A stretch of 27,950 nt of DNA from a virus. The position numbers and the translations under genes were made by a program. Position 1 is the first letter of the stretch. The number at the start of each line of letters is the position of its first letter. The stretch is from the IMG/VR virus record IMGVR_UViG_3300036652_000485, positions 1 to 27,950 of that record; one strand, 5' to 3'. Shown here piece by piece: positions 10,810-19,501 of the stretch. Below the pieces are notes generated by a model. That model was not told the origin of the DNA and did no database searches. It saw only the letters and a program-made list of their open reading frames with translations.

Positions 10810-11667
10810 TCACTTGCCGAAAGCTACGTAGAAAACATCGGTGATCCCGGTGGAGTCGCCATCCCAAGCGATCCCGATTCCGACTTGCGTGGTGGAAACC
10901 GGATAGCCAAACGCGCCCCCGCCGTTGCCTCCCGTATGCGCCGTATTGCTCTTGACCGTGGCAACCACACCGTAATTCGTGGTTGTGAAGGGGTGAGGAA
11001 GCGTCTCCACGACATAGCTATCATCGCCGGGCGAGACGGTGGCCCAGACCAGAATTAGGCCGCCGGGGAAGGTAATGTACCCGCTTGTTCCCAAGCTCTG
11101 GGCGAAGGAGGCAGCAAGGTTCGTCGCGGAGATCGCGTCTTGCACAAACGCGGTCGTCGCGATCTCAGTGGTGTTCGTTCCGGTGGCCGCTGTGACACTG
11201 GCCGGGGTTCCGGTGAACGTCGGAGAATTGAGGGGCGCAAAGCCCTGCGACTGGACGTAAGCCGTGGTCGCGATCTTGGCGGAATTGTCGTTGCTGGCCG
11301 GCGTCGGGGCCTGCGGAATGCCGGTGAACGTGGGGCTGTTGATCGGGGCGAAGCCGCTGGTGTTGGCCTGGGCGCCCAGCGTATAAATCGTGTCGAAGGT
11401 GAGGGTTGAGCCCCCAGCTACATCAAGCGTGGCGTCGTAGGCAATCCCATCATCGGCCCAGATGACCGTGGTCTGGCCATAGAACCGCCCAGCCGAGTCG
11501 GCAGTCTGCGGATTCTCGATTGGGGTGGAGAGGTCCGCGTCGGCGAACAGGGCCGAGACGTTGGAGGTCCCAGCGTCGAAATAGGTCAGGACCGACCCTG
11601 GCGCGGGAACGCCCAGCGCACTCAAGATCGGTTCGGTGATGGGAAGGATCAGTCTGCCGCCGGCCAA
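10810..11667 (-). CDS. Tail fibre protein with gp53-like C-terminal domain
   Basis: This 285-residue protein starts with TTG at 11667, chosen because GAGGAG lies 7 nt upstream and no ATG fits. Residues 1-100 form a virion-attachment region with VPAPGSVLTYFDAGTS and IWADDGIAYDATLDVAGG. Two copies of an NSPTFTG...IATTAYVQ repeat follow at about 107-140 and 144-176. The C-terminal domain (about 190-285, SGYITFPGGLILVWATV) resembles the receptor-binding end of gp53-like fibres. It probably binds the host surface. It stands apart from the other fibre-type genes, next to lysis. Confidence 0.85.
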   Translation of the reverse strand: MAGGRLILPITEPILSALGVPAPGSVLTYFDAGTSNVSALFADADLSTPIENPQTADSAGRFYGQTTVIWADDGIAYDATLDVAGGSTLTFDTIYTLGAQANTSGFAPINSPTFTGIPQAPTPASNDNSAKIATTAYVQSQGFAPLNSPTFTGTPASVTAATGTNTTEIATTAFVQDAISATNLAASFAQSLGTSGYITFPGGLILVWATVSPGDDSYVVETLPHPFTTTNYGVVATVKSNTAHTGGNGGGAFGYPVSTTQVGIGIAWDGDSTGITDVFYVAFGK

Positions 11668-11875
11668 AGCTTTGCTCCTCTAGGGAAGCAGCTTCGCCGC
11701 ACAACAAAACTAGCCCATCCGAATTGGAAAATCCATACCCTCGACGATTGTGAGCGCGCCGGATCGGTAGTATCGAATTTGACTCATGGATTTTTGGACC
11801 CACGTCGCGGCGCAGTTTTTCCCCAAGCTGGCGCTGATGTGCGTGGTCTATTTCTTCATCGGGTATTTCGGGCGG
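11668..11875. other. Intergenic region between ejection protein and tail fibre genes
   Basis: This 208-nt stretch separates the stop of the 838-aa gene from the fibre start. It holds the fibre's ribosome site (GAGGAG near 11680). It is more AT-rich around 11700-11790 than its surroundings, so a minus-strand promoter is possible, but I see no convincing -35/-10 pair. A plus-strand frame begins at 11786. Confidence 0.4.
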
Positions 11876-12040
11876 CTAATTGACCTTTGGAAGGTAGGAA
11901 GACGCCCGCTGCGCCACGCTCCCCGGCGTGTTGAACTCGTAGTTCCCCCCGAGCGCGCTGAGCGGGACCTCGGTTGGGCGCACGAGGTTCCCGACCCCAG
12001 CAAGAGCCCCCCCGAAGTTCCCCGGTTGCCTGATCGCTAG
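11786..12040 (+). CDS. Possible antisense small membrane protein, 84 aa
   Basis: The first 30 codons lie in intergenic sequence and encode a credible membrane helix (FFPKLALMCVVYFFIGYFG). The rest runs antisense to the end of the 838-aa gene and is basic and proline-rich, like many chance frames. There is no clear ribosome site before the ATG, and it would be transcribed against the late operon. It may be a small moron-type gene or an accident; I lean towards doubtful. Confidence 0.25.
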   Translation: MDFWTHVAAQFFPKLALMCVVYFFIGYFGRLIDLWKVGRRPLRHAPRRVELVVPPERAERDLGWAHEVPDPSKSPPEVPRLPDR

Positions 12041-14392
12041 AGCCCCAGCCGCCTGACCGTAGCGCAAGCCCTCCAGCGCGTTGACGCCGTAACCCATCCC
12101 CTTAGCCGCCAAAGCGCCGGCCGCCAACTTAGCGGCTATGGCTGGATGACTTAAGATTCCGTACTCACCGGCTGCGGCAGACGCGAGGGTAGCGGGGAGC
12201 CAGTTGCGCCCGGCAATTTCCGCCGCGCGCTGAGCGGTGAACGAGTTGGGAGGGGGCTTCAGGAAGGTCTGCCCGATGTCGGCCAGTTCGCCCAGCGGCC
12301 CGGCGCCATGGAACGCCCGGTCATCGAAGCTACGGTTTACGACCCCTTGAAGCTGCGTTGGCGAGATTTCTCCCGTGACCCCAGCCTTGGCGGCAAGTCC
12401 TTTGACCGTCATCAGGTTTTTGTATTGCAGCCGAGTGTTGCGGAAGTCGGCGATTTCGCCCGGCGATGCGCTTTGCATGATCCCGTCATCCAGGGCGTCG
12501 CGGATTTGATGAGCATAGTAGCGAACGTTTGAATCGCCAGACTGCATGGCCCGATCCAAGGGGGAGCCCTTCGAAACCAATGCCTGGTATGCGTCGCCCG
12601 TGATCGTGCGATTTCCAGCCGCATCCCGTGTTGCTACGTCTCCAATGTTCTGGACTTGGTTCAGGAGGGGAGCAACTTCACCAGCAGGCATAACCTGCTG
12701 AGCATCGTGAATGATGCCTCCAAGACGGGTTTGCAGTCCGTCCACGTCTTGGACGCTGTGACCTTGTGCGAAGGCATCGAACTTCGCCCCCAGGTCCGAG
12801 CGCGCCTGATTCATGACGGCGGGAGTGATCTTTTCCGCATCGGCTCCGAACGTCCCCGCCACGGCTCGCGTGAACGCCTGCCTCTGCGCCCGATCGTTCT
12901 TCGCAAAGCCAGAGCCTGGCGCGTTGATCAGGTTTGAATCCTTGACCGCCAGGGACGGATTATCGATCCCAGCAATCTGAGATCCACGGAGCGGGATGTC
13001 ATATTCGTTGATCGCCCTGTCAGCGAGCGCCTTTACTTCAGGCGAAACGGCCCCCCCAAGACCGGCAGCCATCCCGCCAGCCTTCAGCGCGCCCTTGATT
13101 AGAGGAGGCGCTATGACGCCAGCAGCCGCGCCGGTGGCGAGCTGCTCACCCACTGGCGTGGCATTAGCTCCAACCGTCGGAGCGGTAGCAGCCGCACCGC
13201 GCGCGGCGTTCGTGAGCACTTTGCTCCCGACGTTCGCGAGAACCCCGCCAACCCCTGTCGCAGCCCGCCCTGGAAGGGCGATCTCGGGAACGGCCGCCGC
13301 CGCCGCCGTGGCTGGGATAGCCTGCCCTACGAACCGGCCGCCTTGAGCCGCCACATCCCCGAGGTGTGCGAAATGATAGTCTCTCGCCTGTTGAGTAAGC
13401 CCTTGCGTTCCCGCTTGCGCCGTATCGAAGATGCTGGGGCCACCCTGCGTCTGAGCAAGCGCCCCCGCCATGGGATCACCAACAGCCAGACCGCCGCCAG
13501 TCAGCTTGTTCCCGCTGGCAACGAGATCGGGACCGACACCCTGCAAAGCCCCCGCGCCGAAACTCTTCAGTGCGCCAAGGACACCGCCAGGCACCACATG
13601 CTCTTTGCCATCGAAATCGACGTAGTGCGCGCCAGGGGTAGCGGGGATCGGACGCCCACGTTGAAGGGCATACGGCATTCCGGCCGTTCCCTCCATACCT
13701 GGGGACATATCGAGGCCACCAGGTTGCGCCGCGCGTTGGGCATAGTAGGCTTCTTGAGCAGCGGTCATATTCTGACCATTGCTGGTGAACTGCTTGCCAG
13801 TCCCCGACGTTTCGCCCGCCGCCGTAGTCGGTGGCGCAGGCTGAAGGGCTTCCCACTTCGCCTTTTCGTCAGCACTCAGTCCAGCTGGCTCTGGCTGGCC
13901 GTATGGATTTGCTGAACCGCCTTCGTTCTGGGCCATGGAGAAGTGCATGGGGTCGGACTTCGACTTCCATGCGCCCCCCCAGCCAAGGCCATACTTCTGG
14001 GCGAGCTGCGCCACATTGGCTGGAAGATCGCCTTTCGACCCGAGCGGATTAGTATCGGGGTTGATGTCGATGGCGTCCCCAGTGGCGTGGGCCGAGGGAA
14101 CATTCGTTCCAGCTACATCGCGGTTTGCGACCCCGGAAGCTGAACGAATGTTATAGCCGCTTCCCTCCAGATCGTTGACGAAACCCTGAAAGTTGGGGGC
14201 GTATTTCGCATCGACTTGAAACGAGACACCCTTCGGCGTCTTGATCGTCACGAAGCTGGGTTGCGCGCTCGCTGGGATGGCTCCCGTCGATGCGGCTGGC
14301 GCCATAGGAGCGGAAGGCGTCGGAGGCGCTGCCGGCGTCGGTGAGAACGCCGTTCCATCTCCAAAGGTGTAGGATTCGGCGGGGGCGTCCAT
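11876..14392 (-). CDS. Internal virion/ejection protein with N-terminal M15 peptidase domain
   Basis: This 838-residue protein starts directly after the stop of the preceding gene. After a proline-rich lead, residues about 45-155 form a D-Ala-D-Ala carboxypeptidase-like (M15) domain: SAHATGDAIDINPDT gives the HxxGxAxD zinc pattern (H102, D109), and DPMHFSM supplies H150. The remaining 680 residues are glycine/alanine-rich and helical, as in ejected virion proteins that build a channel through the cell envelope. The likely role is local peptidoglycan cleavage during genome entry. It ends YLPKVN at 11876. Confidence 0.82.
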   Translation of the reverse strand: MDAPAESYTFGDGTAFSPTPAAPPTPSAPMAPAASTGAIPASAQPSFVTIKTPKGVSFQVDAKYAPNFQGFVNDLEGSGYNIRSASGVANRDVAGTNVPSAHATGDAIDINPDTNPLGSKGDLPANVAQLAQKYGLGWGGAWKSKSDPMHFSMAQNEGGSANPYGQPEPAGLSADEKAKWEALQPAPPTTAAGETSGTGKQFTSNGQNMTAAQEAYYAQRAAQPGGLDMSPGMEGTAGMPYALQRGRPIPATPGAHYVDFDGKEHVVPGGVLGALKSFGAGALQGVGPDLVASGNKLTGGGLAVGDPMAGALAQTQGGPSIFDTAQAGTQGLTQQARDYHFAHLGDVAAQGGRFVGQAIPATAAAAAVPEIALPGRAATGVGGVLANVGSKVLTNAARGAAATAPTVGANATPVGEQLATGAAAGVIAPPLIKGALKAGGMAAGLGGAVSPEVKALADRAINEYDIPLRGSQIAGIDNPSLAVKDSNLINAPGSGFAKNDRAQRQAFTRAVAGTFGADAEKITPAVMNQARSDLGAKFDAFAQGHSVQDVDGLQTRLGGIIHDAQQVMPAGEVAPLLNQVQNIGDVATRDAAGNRTITGDAYQALVSKGSPLDRAMQSGDSNVRYYAHQIRDALDDGIMQSASPGEIADFRNTRLQYKNLMTVKGLAAKAGVTGEISPTQLQGVVNRSFDDRAFHGAGPLGELADIGQTFLKPPPNSFTAQRAAEIAGRNWLPATLASAAAGEYGILSHPAIAAKLAAGALAAKGMGYGVNALEGLRYGQAAGALAIRQPGNFGGALAGVGNLVRPTEVPLSALGGNYEFNTPGSVAQRASSYLPKVN

Positions 14393-16225
14393 CTAGTATC
14401 CCGCAGCCTCGGCTTTTTCCCGACCGACTAGAAAGGCCCGCTTTTCCGGGTCCGTCTTGATGGTGGCCAAGGTGGCTTGTCGTTCTTTGGGAGACTGGAG
14501 GTTCCACATGAACGCGCGAGGATCGACCGTTTTGGCGAAGTTGACCGCATAGTCGCTGTAGCCTTCGGGAGGTCCATGATACCCGGACACACGCGCGATC
14601 TCGGCCCGCTTCAGGGCGATGTTCATCCGCATCACATCGCGGATCGCCATGTTTGAAATGTCTGGATTGGCGTTGCCCGAGGCAGCCACGGCCAGCTTTT
14701 CGTTCGTTCCCGGTCCATACTGGGCCGCCTGGGCGCCAGCGATTTGGACCATGTATTTGCGGGCCTCTTCCAGGTTCGCGACCTTGCCAGCGTTGGGCCT
14801 CAACCCAGCAGGAAGCCAGCCAAGATTGGCGTTGATGAACGATTGAGCCGTGTTCATCGCCTGCGTGCCCGGTCCCGTGGCGACACCGGGGTGACTGACA
14901 ATATCGAGCACCTTTTCCATGGGCACGAGGGCGGCTTGCGAGGCGGAGACCGTTTGCTTGTCCGCTTGGTATTGCTGGGCGGATGCAGTGTTCATCGCTT
15001 GCTGCTGCGGCGAAGCACCTTGGGAGGGCACGCCGCCATGAGCGAAATCCGCCTTGCTGCGATAGAGTGGCGCTCCGGTGTTGGGGTCGGTCAAACCGGG
15101 CACAAGCTCATAGGGCGCGGTAGCGGCGGCCGACGCGCCAGATTCCGCGCCAGATACAGCACCGTGGAATCCAGCCGCAGTCGGCGCAGCCCCCTGCACC
15201 GGAGAAACGACGGGCGTACCATCGGCTCGATAGGAGACCTCGCCACCCGCGCCACCCGCGCCCGTACCCAAGGCGGTTGCGTTCGCCGTCGCGGCTTGCC
15301 CCTGGAGAGCGCCTGGAGGAGCCACCCAGCCGGGCGTCCCGTCGGGGAGCATACCACGCACCGCGCCAGCAAAAGGGGGGGGGGCGGTGTTCGGGTTGGC
15401 GTTGGCGACATTGGTCCCCGCCGTGGTGTTCTGAGCCCGCACGCCGGCCGCTTCGGCTTCCCGCATCGGGGTGGTGATCGACACATCCCGATTGAGGGTA
15501 TCCGAGGTGTCAAACCCCATATCCTTGACCACGCCAGCCACCAAGGGGTTGGCGTAGAGGGGATTGCTCAGATTGGCGTTGGCGATGCCATAGTTCGAGG
15601 CGTCAGGGCTCTGGGGCGCCTGCTGAGGGTAGAGCGCGGCGATCTGAGACCGGACGGCGGCATGATCCTGAAGGGTCTTGGCGATGTTCTCGTCTGTCGG
15701 ATCGAACCCGGCGATAGCGGATGGGTCCATTCCGCGATCGTGTAGGGAGGGGGCGAGTCGGGCCAACATCGCCTTGCGCTCGGCTCCATCTGTTCCGTAG
15801 GGAACCGCACTAAGCTGCTTTTCGATGCTGTCCATTGCATCCAGCGAGCCTAGGATGTGGTCATGCTGGTCCGAGGACATGGACGCGACATCGGGCGTTT
15901 GCGCCGAACTTTGCCCCGCCAGACCCGCGAGAGCTTGCTTGCCCACCGCCTGATAGATCGGCAACTTGACCTGTTGCAGCACCCGCGCATTGTTGAGACT
16001 GAGAACGCCGGTCGCGGTATCGCTGGCGCCGGCCCGCGCCAAGGCCCCCACGGTCTGGTTGATGGAGGCGGGGTCGTTGACATCCAGGCCGTTCAAGGCT
16101 CCTCGAACGGCCCGCTTCTGGCCCAGGTCGTAGCCCATCAGCGCGCCCTTCTGGGCCGCGTCCGTAATACCGCCAGCCGTGCCTTGAGGAAGCTGCGCGA
16201 TCCAGGAGGGGGTTGAGAAGCCCAT
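14393..16225 (-). CDS. Large internal virion / DNA ejection protein, 610 aa
   Basis: This 610-residue soluble protein is rich in Ala, Gln and Asn. It has helical blocks such as DAAQKGALMGYDLGQKRAVR near the start and a glycine/proline-rich middle. It lies between a P22 gp7-like gene and the M15 ejection protein, the usual place for a second or third ejection protein in P22-like and T7-like phages. No enzymatic motif was found. It starts with a TAATG overlap at 16225 and abuts the next start with no spacer. Confidence 0.7.
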   Translation of the reverse strand: MGFSTPSWIAQLPQGTAGGITDAAQKGALMGYDLGQKRAVRGALNGLDVNDPASINQTVGALARAGASDTATGVLSLNNARVLQQVKLPIYQAVGKQALAGLAGQSSAQTPDVASMSSDQHDHILGSLDAMDSIEKQLSAVPYGTDGAERKAMLARLAPSLHDRGMDPSAIAGFDPTDENIAKTLQDHAAVRSQIAALYPQQAPQSPDASNYGIANANLSNPLYANPLVAGVVKDMGFDTSDTLNRDVSITTPMREAEAAGVRAQNTTAGTNVANANPNTAPPPFAGAVRGMLPDGTPGWVAPPGALQGQAATANATALGTGAGGAGGEVSYRADGTPVVSPVQGAAPTAAGFHGAVSGAESGASAAATAPYELVPGLTDPNTGAPLYRSKADFAHGGVPSQGASPQQQAMNTASAQQYQADKQTVSASQAALVPMEKVLDIVSHPGVATGPGTQAMNTAQSFINANLGWLPAGLRPNAGKVANLEEARKYMVQIAGAQAAQYGPGTNEKLAVAASGNANPDISNMAIRDVMRMNIALKRAEIARVSGYHGPPEGYSDYAVNFAKTVDPRAFMWNLQSPKERQATLATIKTDPEKRAFLVGREKAEAAGY

Positions 16226-16899
16226 TATTGATACATCCCCACCTCAGAAAACACACCACCAGGGCCGCTGCTGTTGATGTTGGTTCCGGCCGATCCGCCC
16301 CCAAAGCTGGATGCGGTGTGCGCCTGGTTGAGTTGGCCGGTCAGGTCGCTTAGGATTCCGCCACCGAAAGCCGCGCCAGCATTGGACGCCGCTCCCGCCG
16401 CGTTAGCTCCGAAGCCCAAGGCATTGCCGACCAGGGAGCCTGTCTGGTTGCCCAAGGCTCCAAGCCCGAGCGCAGCCTGCGTGCCCGTGGTTTGCTGGCC
16501 CTGTAGCAACCCCTCATAGCCTGCCAGAGCGCTTCCGGCTTGGCCTTGGGCATAGTTGTTCAGCGCCTTGCCTGTGGCCCCGCTGTTGAAGCTGGGGGCA
16601 TTAGCGGAGGCGACGCCCTTCAAACCCTGGTCGAGCTGGAACTTGTAGTTCGTGCTGTTCAAGTACTTGTTGAAAGCGTCGGAATTGCCATTGATCAGAC
16701 CGGAGAGGATGCCGGTGGAGTTCTGGCCAGATTGAATGACCGGATTGAGGTTCTGTTGGGCGTCGGAATAGACCCCCTTGTCGAACCCGATGGCCTGGGA
16801 CGCGGCGGTCTTTGCGGCATTGGCGGCGGAGTTGGCGCCGGCCGCTCCAATGGCTCCCTTGGCGATGGATGCGCCAGCGGTAATCGCCGTAACAGGCAT
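16225..16899 (-). CDS. DNA transfer / ejection protein, P22 gp7-like
   Basis: This 224-residue protein contains TNYKFQLDQGLKGVASANAP followed by NSGATGKALNNYAQGQAGSAL (about 82-122), a signature of small phage DNA transfer proteins near the tail module. The N-terminus is alanine-rich and weakly hydrophobic, and the C-terminus is glycine/serine-rich. It would be packaged in the head and ejected with the genome. CAGGAGAA stands upstream of the ATG at 16899. It is the first of three consecutive ejection-type genes. Confidence 0.75.
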   Translation of the reverse strand: MPVTAITAGASIAKGAIGAAGANSAANAAKTAASQAIGFDKGVYSDAQQNLNPVIQSGQNSTGILSGLINGNSDAFNKYLNSTNYKFQLDQGLKGVASANAPSFNSGATGKALNNYAQGQAGSALAGYEGLLQGQQTTGTQAALGLGALGNQTGSLVGNALGFGANAAGAASNAGAAFGGGILSDLTGQLNQAHTASSFGGGSAGTNINSSGPGGVFSEVGMYQ

Positions 16900-16934
16900 G
16901 AAGGATTCTCCTGAGAGTTTGGAGCCTTCGGCCC

Positions 16935-17654
16935 TTAGAGCAAGCGCAAGACCTGAACCTGTTCGTCCATCAAATGTACCACCGCATCCCCTATATTGGC
17001 AACCGGAGGCATGACGGAGAGAATGGTGGACTGCATATAGCCAGCGAAGACGGCCCAGCGGTTATACATCGCCACCGCCTTGCTGATATTCCCTCGCCTG
17101 CATCCCTCCACGGTGGCCCCGACCCAGAAGTCATGCGCTGGATCGTCGGCGTGGCTGTGGGGTCTTAGAGCCTCCAGAACCTCGTGGAAGCGCTCGCCTT
17201 CCTTCTGGTTCCTGCGGTCCTTGAGAATCCAATCTGGATAGTGCAAGGTCCGATACGAAACACCCCTTCCGTCGAAGGCGCCTTCCCGGCGGAAGGTCTC
17301 ACGGAACCCCGCCAGGTCAGCCCAGCGCGCCGCAGCGGGGTTGCCATCGGGGCATTTGGTGCAGATTTCCAAGGCGTCCGTCGCGGTGAACATCCACCGG
17401 AAACCATCCCGCATCAAGGTCAGCATCGGCTTGCCACGGGCGGTCTCTAAGGCCAAGCTATGCGCCTCGTACATCCCCGACTGGAGTTTATGCAGGACGT
17501 AGGCCCCGTCTCGGTTTGGGGTCAGCAGGCAGATGTTATCGGGGTTAGCTGCAATCTCGGTAAGATCGATAAACCCCTCCCCGCCAAGCCAGGGGCGAAC
17601 CTCGGGATCATTGGCGATCCGGTTCAAATCTTCCGATTCAAGCGTTCGGATCAC
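16935..17654 (-). CDS. GNAT-like virion-associated protein, 239 aa
   Basis: It begins with GTG in a GTGA overlap with the preceding gene. The N-terminus MIRTLESEDLNRIANDPEVR is typical of GNAT folds, as is the alternation around YVLHKLQSGMYEAHSLALE. GNAT-like proteins (for example T7 gp13-like) occur beside ejection proteins in podoviruses. The usual acetyl-CoA loop R.x.G.G/A is not clear, so catalysis is doubtful. TKCPDGNPAAARWADLAGFRETFR resembles a late acetyltransferase segment of the type xxARLYxxxGF. Confidence 0.68.
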   Translation of the reverse strand: MIRTLESEDLNRIANDPEVRPWLGGEGFIDLTEIAANPDNICLLTPNRDGAYVLHKLQSGMYEAHSLALETARGKPMLTLMRDGFRWMFTATDALEICTKCPDGNPAAARWADLAGFRETFRREGAFDGRGVSYRTLHYPDWILKDRRNQKEGERFHEVLEALRPHSHADDPAHDFWVGATVEGCRRGNISKAVAMYNRWAVFAGYMQSTILSVMPPVANIGDAVVHLMDEQVQVLRLL

Positions 17655-17983
17655 TGAGGAGCCTGTACATACCCGATACTGAGCACCATGACCCCCGTGG
17701 CCGTGGCCTTGACCATAATCGACTGGCCGCCGGTCAAGGTCTGGCCGGAGAACGGAAGGACGGTCGTTCCCACAGCCATCGCGGTTGCGGGAAGCATCTT
17801 GGAGGTGGCATTTGCGGCGCCTCCCGAGCCAACCCGCCAGACCGTGAGGAGTCGGGGCACGCTGTCATTGTTGACCGCGTTGACCTTCAACAAGGTAATC
17901 CCGGAGTTGGCGTCACAGGTCAGGGCAGCGCTTGTCGTGGTCGCCGAAACCAGGAATTGTTTGTTGTTGACGGTGAGAGACAT
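17651..17983 (-). CDS. Small beta-rich virion protein, 110 aa
   Basis: This is a 110-residue, Ser/Thr/Val-rich protein, predicted beta-sandwich by composition, with no cysteine pair. It starts MSLTVNNKQFLVSATTTSA and ends MVLSIGYVQAPQ. Such proteins in tail and head modules serve as decoration or adaptor subunits. It shows loose compositional likeness to the 80-aa protein at 20497-20739, but I cannot show homology. It follows the collagen-like fibre gene with a 17-nt gap. Confidence 0.62.
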   Translation of the reverse strand: MSLTVNNKQFLVSATTTSAALTCDANSGITLLKVNAVNNDSVPRLLTVWRVGSGGAANATSKMLPATAMAVGTTVLPFSGQTLTGGQSIMVKATATGVMVLSIGYVQAPQ

Positions 17984-18000
17984 GCGGTGATCCTTAGTAT

Positions 18001-19239
18001 CTAGCTGGGCACCGTCGTGCCAAAATTGCCAATCCAGGCATTACCCGCGTGCTGGGGGACGCCGCCAAGTCCATATTCATCGCAGGCCCCCATGAAGGTC
18101 GCGATAGTCCGCGTTCCCACTGTGATCCACAGCGAGCCGTCGCGTGAATATTGATAGGTCAGCGTCGTGCCATCGTTGTTGATGTGCAGCCACATCGCCT
18201 GAAACAGGTTCTGCGTCACCGTCACGGTCGAGAGCGTGCTTGAGAACGTGGTGGCGTTGGTCCATTCTTGCGCCCCGACAACGCCTAGCCAGTTCAACGT
18301 GAAGAGAAAGATTTTCCCGTTGGATGAGTTGCGAAGGACAAGTCCGAACTGATCATTGGTCGTTGAGAGGAAGGGGGACATCCGAATATAGACATCGTAG
18401 GGCGTCGAGGGAGCGGATGACTTCCACAGCTCAATCGTATTGGCGCCCGAGGCTGTCCACGTATCGAGGATCGAATAAGTCCCCTGCGTCAGCGTCGAGA
18501 CGCTGGTTCCCACGCGAACGAATCCCGCGATTGTGGCGAGATTGCCCCAGGCTTCGTAGGCGTGGCCGCCCCCTCCCCCAGCCGGCGTCGCCCAAGTCCC
18601 ATCCCCGCGCCAGTACGTCGTGGAGGATGCGCTCGTGCCGCTGTTGAGGTGGGAGACACCGAGGTTCCCGGTGATCGCAGCCGTGGAGATATCCAAGGCG
18701 CCATAGACCCCGTCCGCGCCGGAGCCACCCGACAGGAAAGGTTGCCCAGCGGTCCCCACCGCCGAGACGCTGAGGGGCGACGTCCCGGCCCCCATGACGA
18801 CACCGTGCGCCGTGTAGGACGTGGTTCCCAGCGTCCCAGAGGTCGTCACCGTCCCGCCGCCCAAGGGCGCTGAGAGGCTGACGCTCGTAACCGTACCGCT
18901 TCCCCCACCGGACCCGTTGGCGGCGGCTGTGAGCCTTCCTTGGGCGTCTACGGTGATGTTTGCGCTGGTGTAGCTGCCAGCGGTAACAGCCGTGTTAGCC
19001 AGGGCTGGAGCCGCATCGGAGCGCATGAAAGTCGTGGCTGACCCGTTGACAGCCGCCGGGCCAACTGTTGCGGTTGGATTAGCGCCGGAGGAGCCAGGAC
19101 CCGTCGGGCCCGTCGGGCCCGTAGGTCCTGTCGGACCTGTCGGACCTGTCGGGCCAGATGACCCGGCGTTCGTTTCCGGCCCCGCCAGCGCCACAAGCGC
19201 TAACAGACCATAATCCGTGTCTCCGATCCTAGCCGCCAT
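18001..19239 (-). CDS. Collagen-like tail fibre / receptor-binding protein
   Basis: I used the ATG at 19239, which overlaps the preceding stop, rather than an in-frame TTG at 19248. Residues 29-48 are six GPT triplets plus GP, a collagen-like triple-helix seed. Next come fibre-type repeats including TFMRSDAAPAL and SYTSANITVDAQGRLTAA, common to trimeric phage fibres. The C-terminal 180 residues (from HAYEAWGNLATIAGF) form a likely lectin-like beta domain containing YDVYIRMSPF and TYQYSRDGSLWITVG. It probably is a trimeric adsorption fibre. Confidence 0.8.
   Translation of the reverse strand: MAARIGDTDYGLLALVALAGPETNAGSSGPTGPTGPTGPTGPTGPTGPGSSGANPTATVGPAAVNGSATTFMRSDAAPALANTAVTAGSYTSANITVDAQGRLTAAANGSGGGSGTVTSVSLSAPLGGGTVTTSGTLGTTSYTAHGVVMGAGTSPLSVSAVGTAGQPFLSGGSGADGVYGALDISTAAITGNLGVSHLNSGTSASSTTYWRGDGTWATPAGGGGGHAYEAWGNLATIAGFVRVGTSVSTLTQGTYSILDTWTASGANTIELWKSSAPSTPYDVYIRMSPFLSTTNDQFGLVLRNSSNGKIFLFTLNWLGVVGAQEWTNATTFSSTLSTVTVTQNLFQAMWLHINNDGTTLTYQYSRDGSLWITVGTRTIATFMGACDEYGLGGVPQHAGNAWIGNFGTTVPS
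19096..19155. repeat. Tandem 9-bp repeat encoding GPT triplets
   Basis: About six 9-bp units of two related types (GGGCCCGTC and GGACCTGTC on the plus strand) lie in tandem inside the collagen-like fibre gene. In-frame unit gain or loss would only change the length of the triple-helix segment. Confidence 0.85.
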
Positions 19240-19501
19240 AGCCGTCAAGCTCCGACAGGGCCAGAAGGCTCAGGACATTCAGCCCCCCCGCTTGAGCCAA
19301 GGCGTCTTCCGCGATAGCCTGGACAGCGGCGATCTCGGCTTCCAGTGCGGCGACCACAGCGGCGATCAACGCCTCCACCTGGGCCAGCGTGACACCGCTT
19401 CCAGCGCTGGTGCTCAGGTCCTGGAAGAATCGATACCAATAGAGCGTGAAGGCGTTGCCCTCGGCGATTGGCAGGGTGCGCTGCGGGAGAGTCTGGGCCA
19501 T
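19229..19501 (-). CDS. Short helical structural protein upstream of fibre gene, 90 aa
   Basis: This 90-residue protein begins with a segment containing FTLYWYRFFQDLSTSAGSG (residues 18-36), then an alanine-rich coiled-coil stretch (VEALIAAVVAALEAEIAAVQ). This type is often found just before fibre genes and may be a fibre connector or trimerisation partner; that role is inferred. It starts directly after the preceding stop and overlaps the fibre start. Confidence 0.65.
   Translation of the reverse strand: MAQTLPQRTLPIAEGNAFTLYWYRFFQDLSTSAGSGVTLAQVEALIAAVVAALEAEIAAVQAIAEDALAQAGGLNVLSLLALSELDGYGG

Noticed and set aside
14744-15745. Long plus-strand open frame (333 codons)
   Set aside because: It is antisense to the convincing 610-aa ejection protein gene and its translation is arginine/glycine-rich without motifs, typical of shadow frames in GC-rich DNA.
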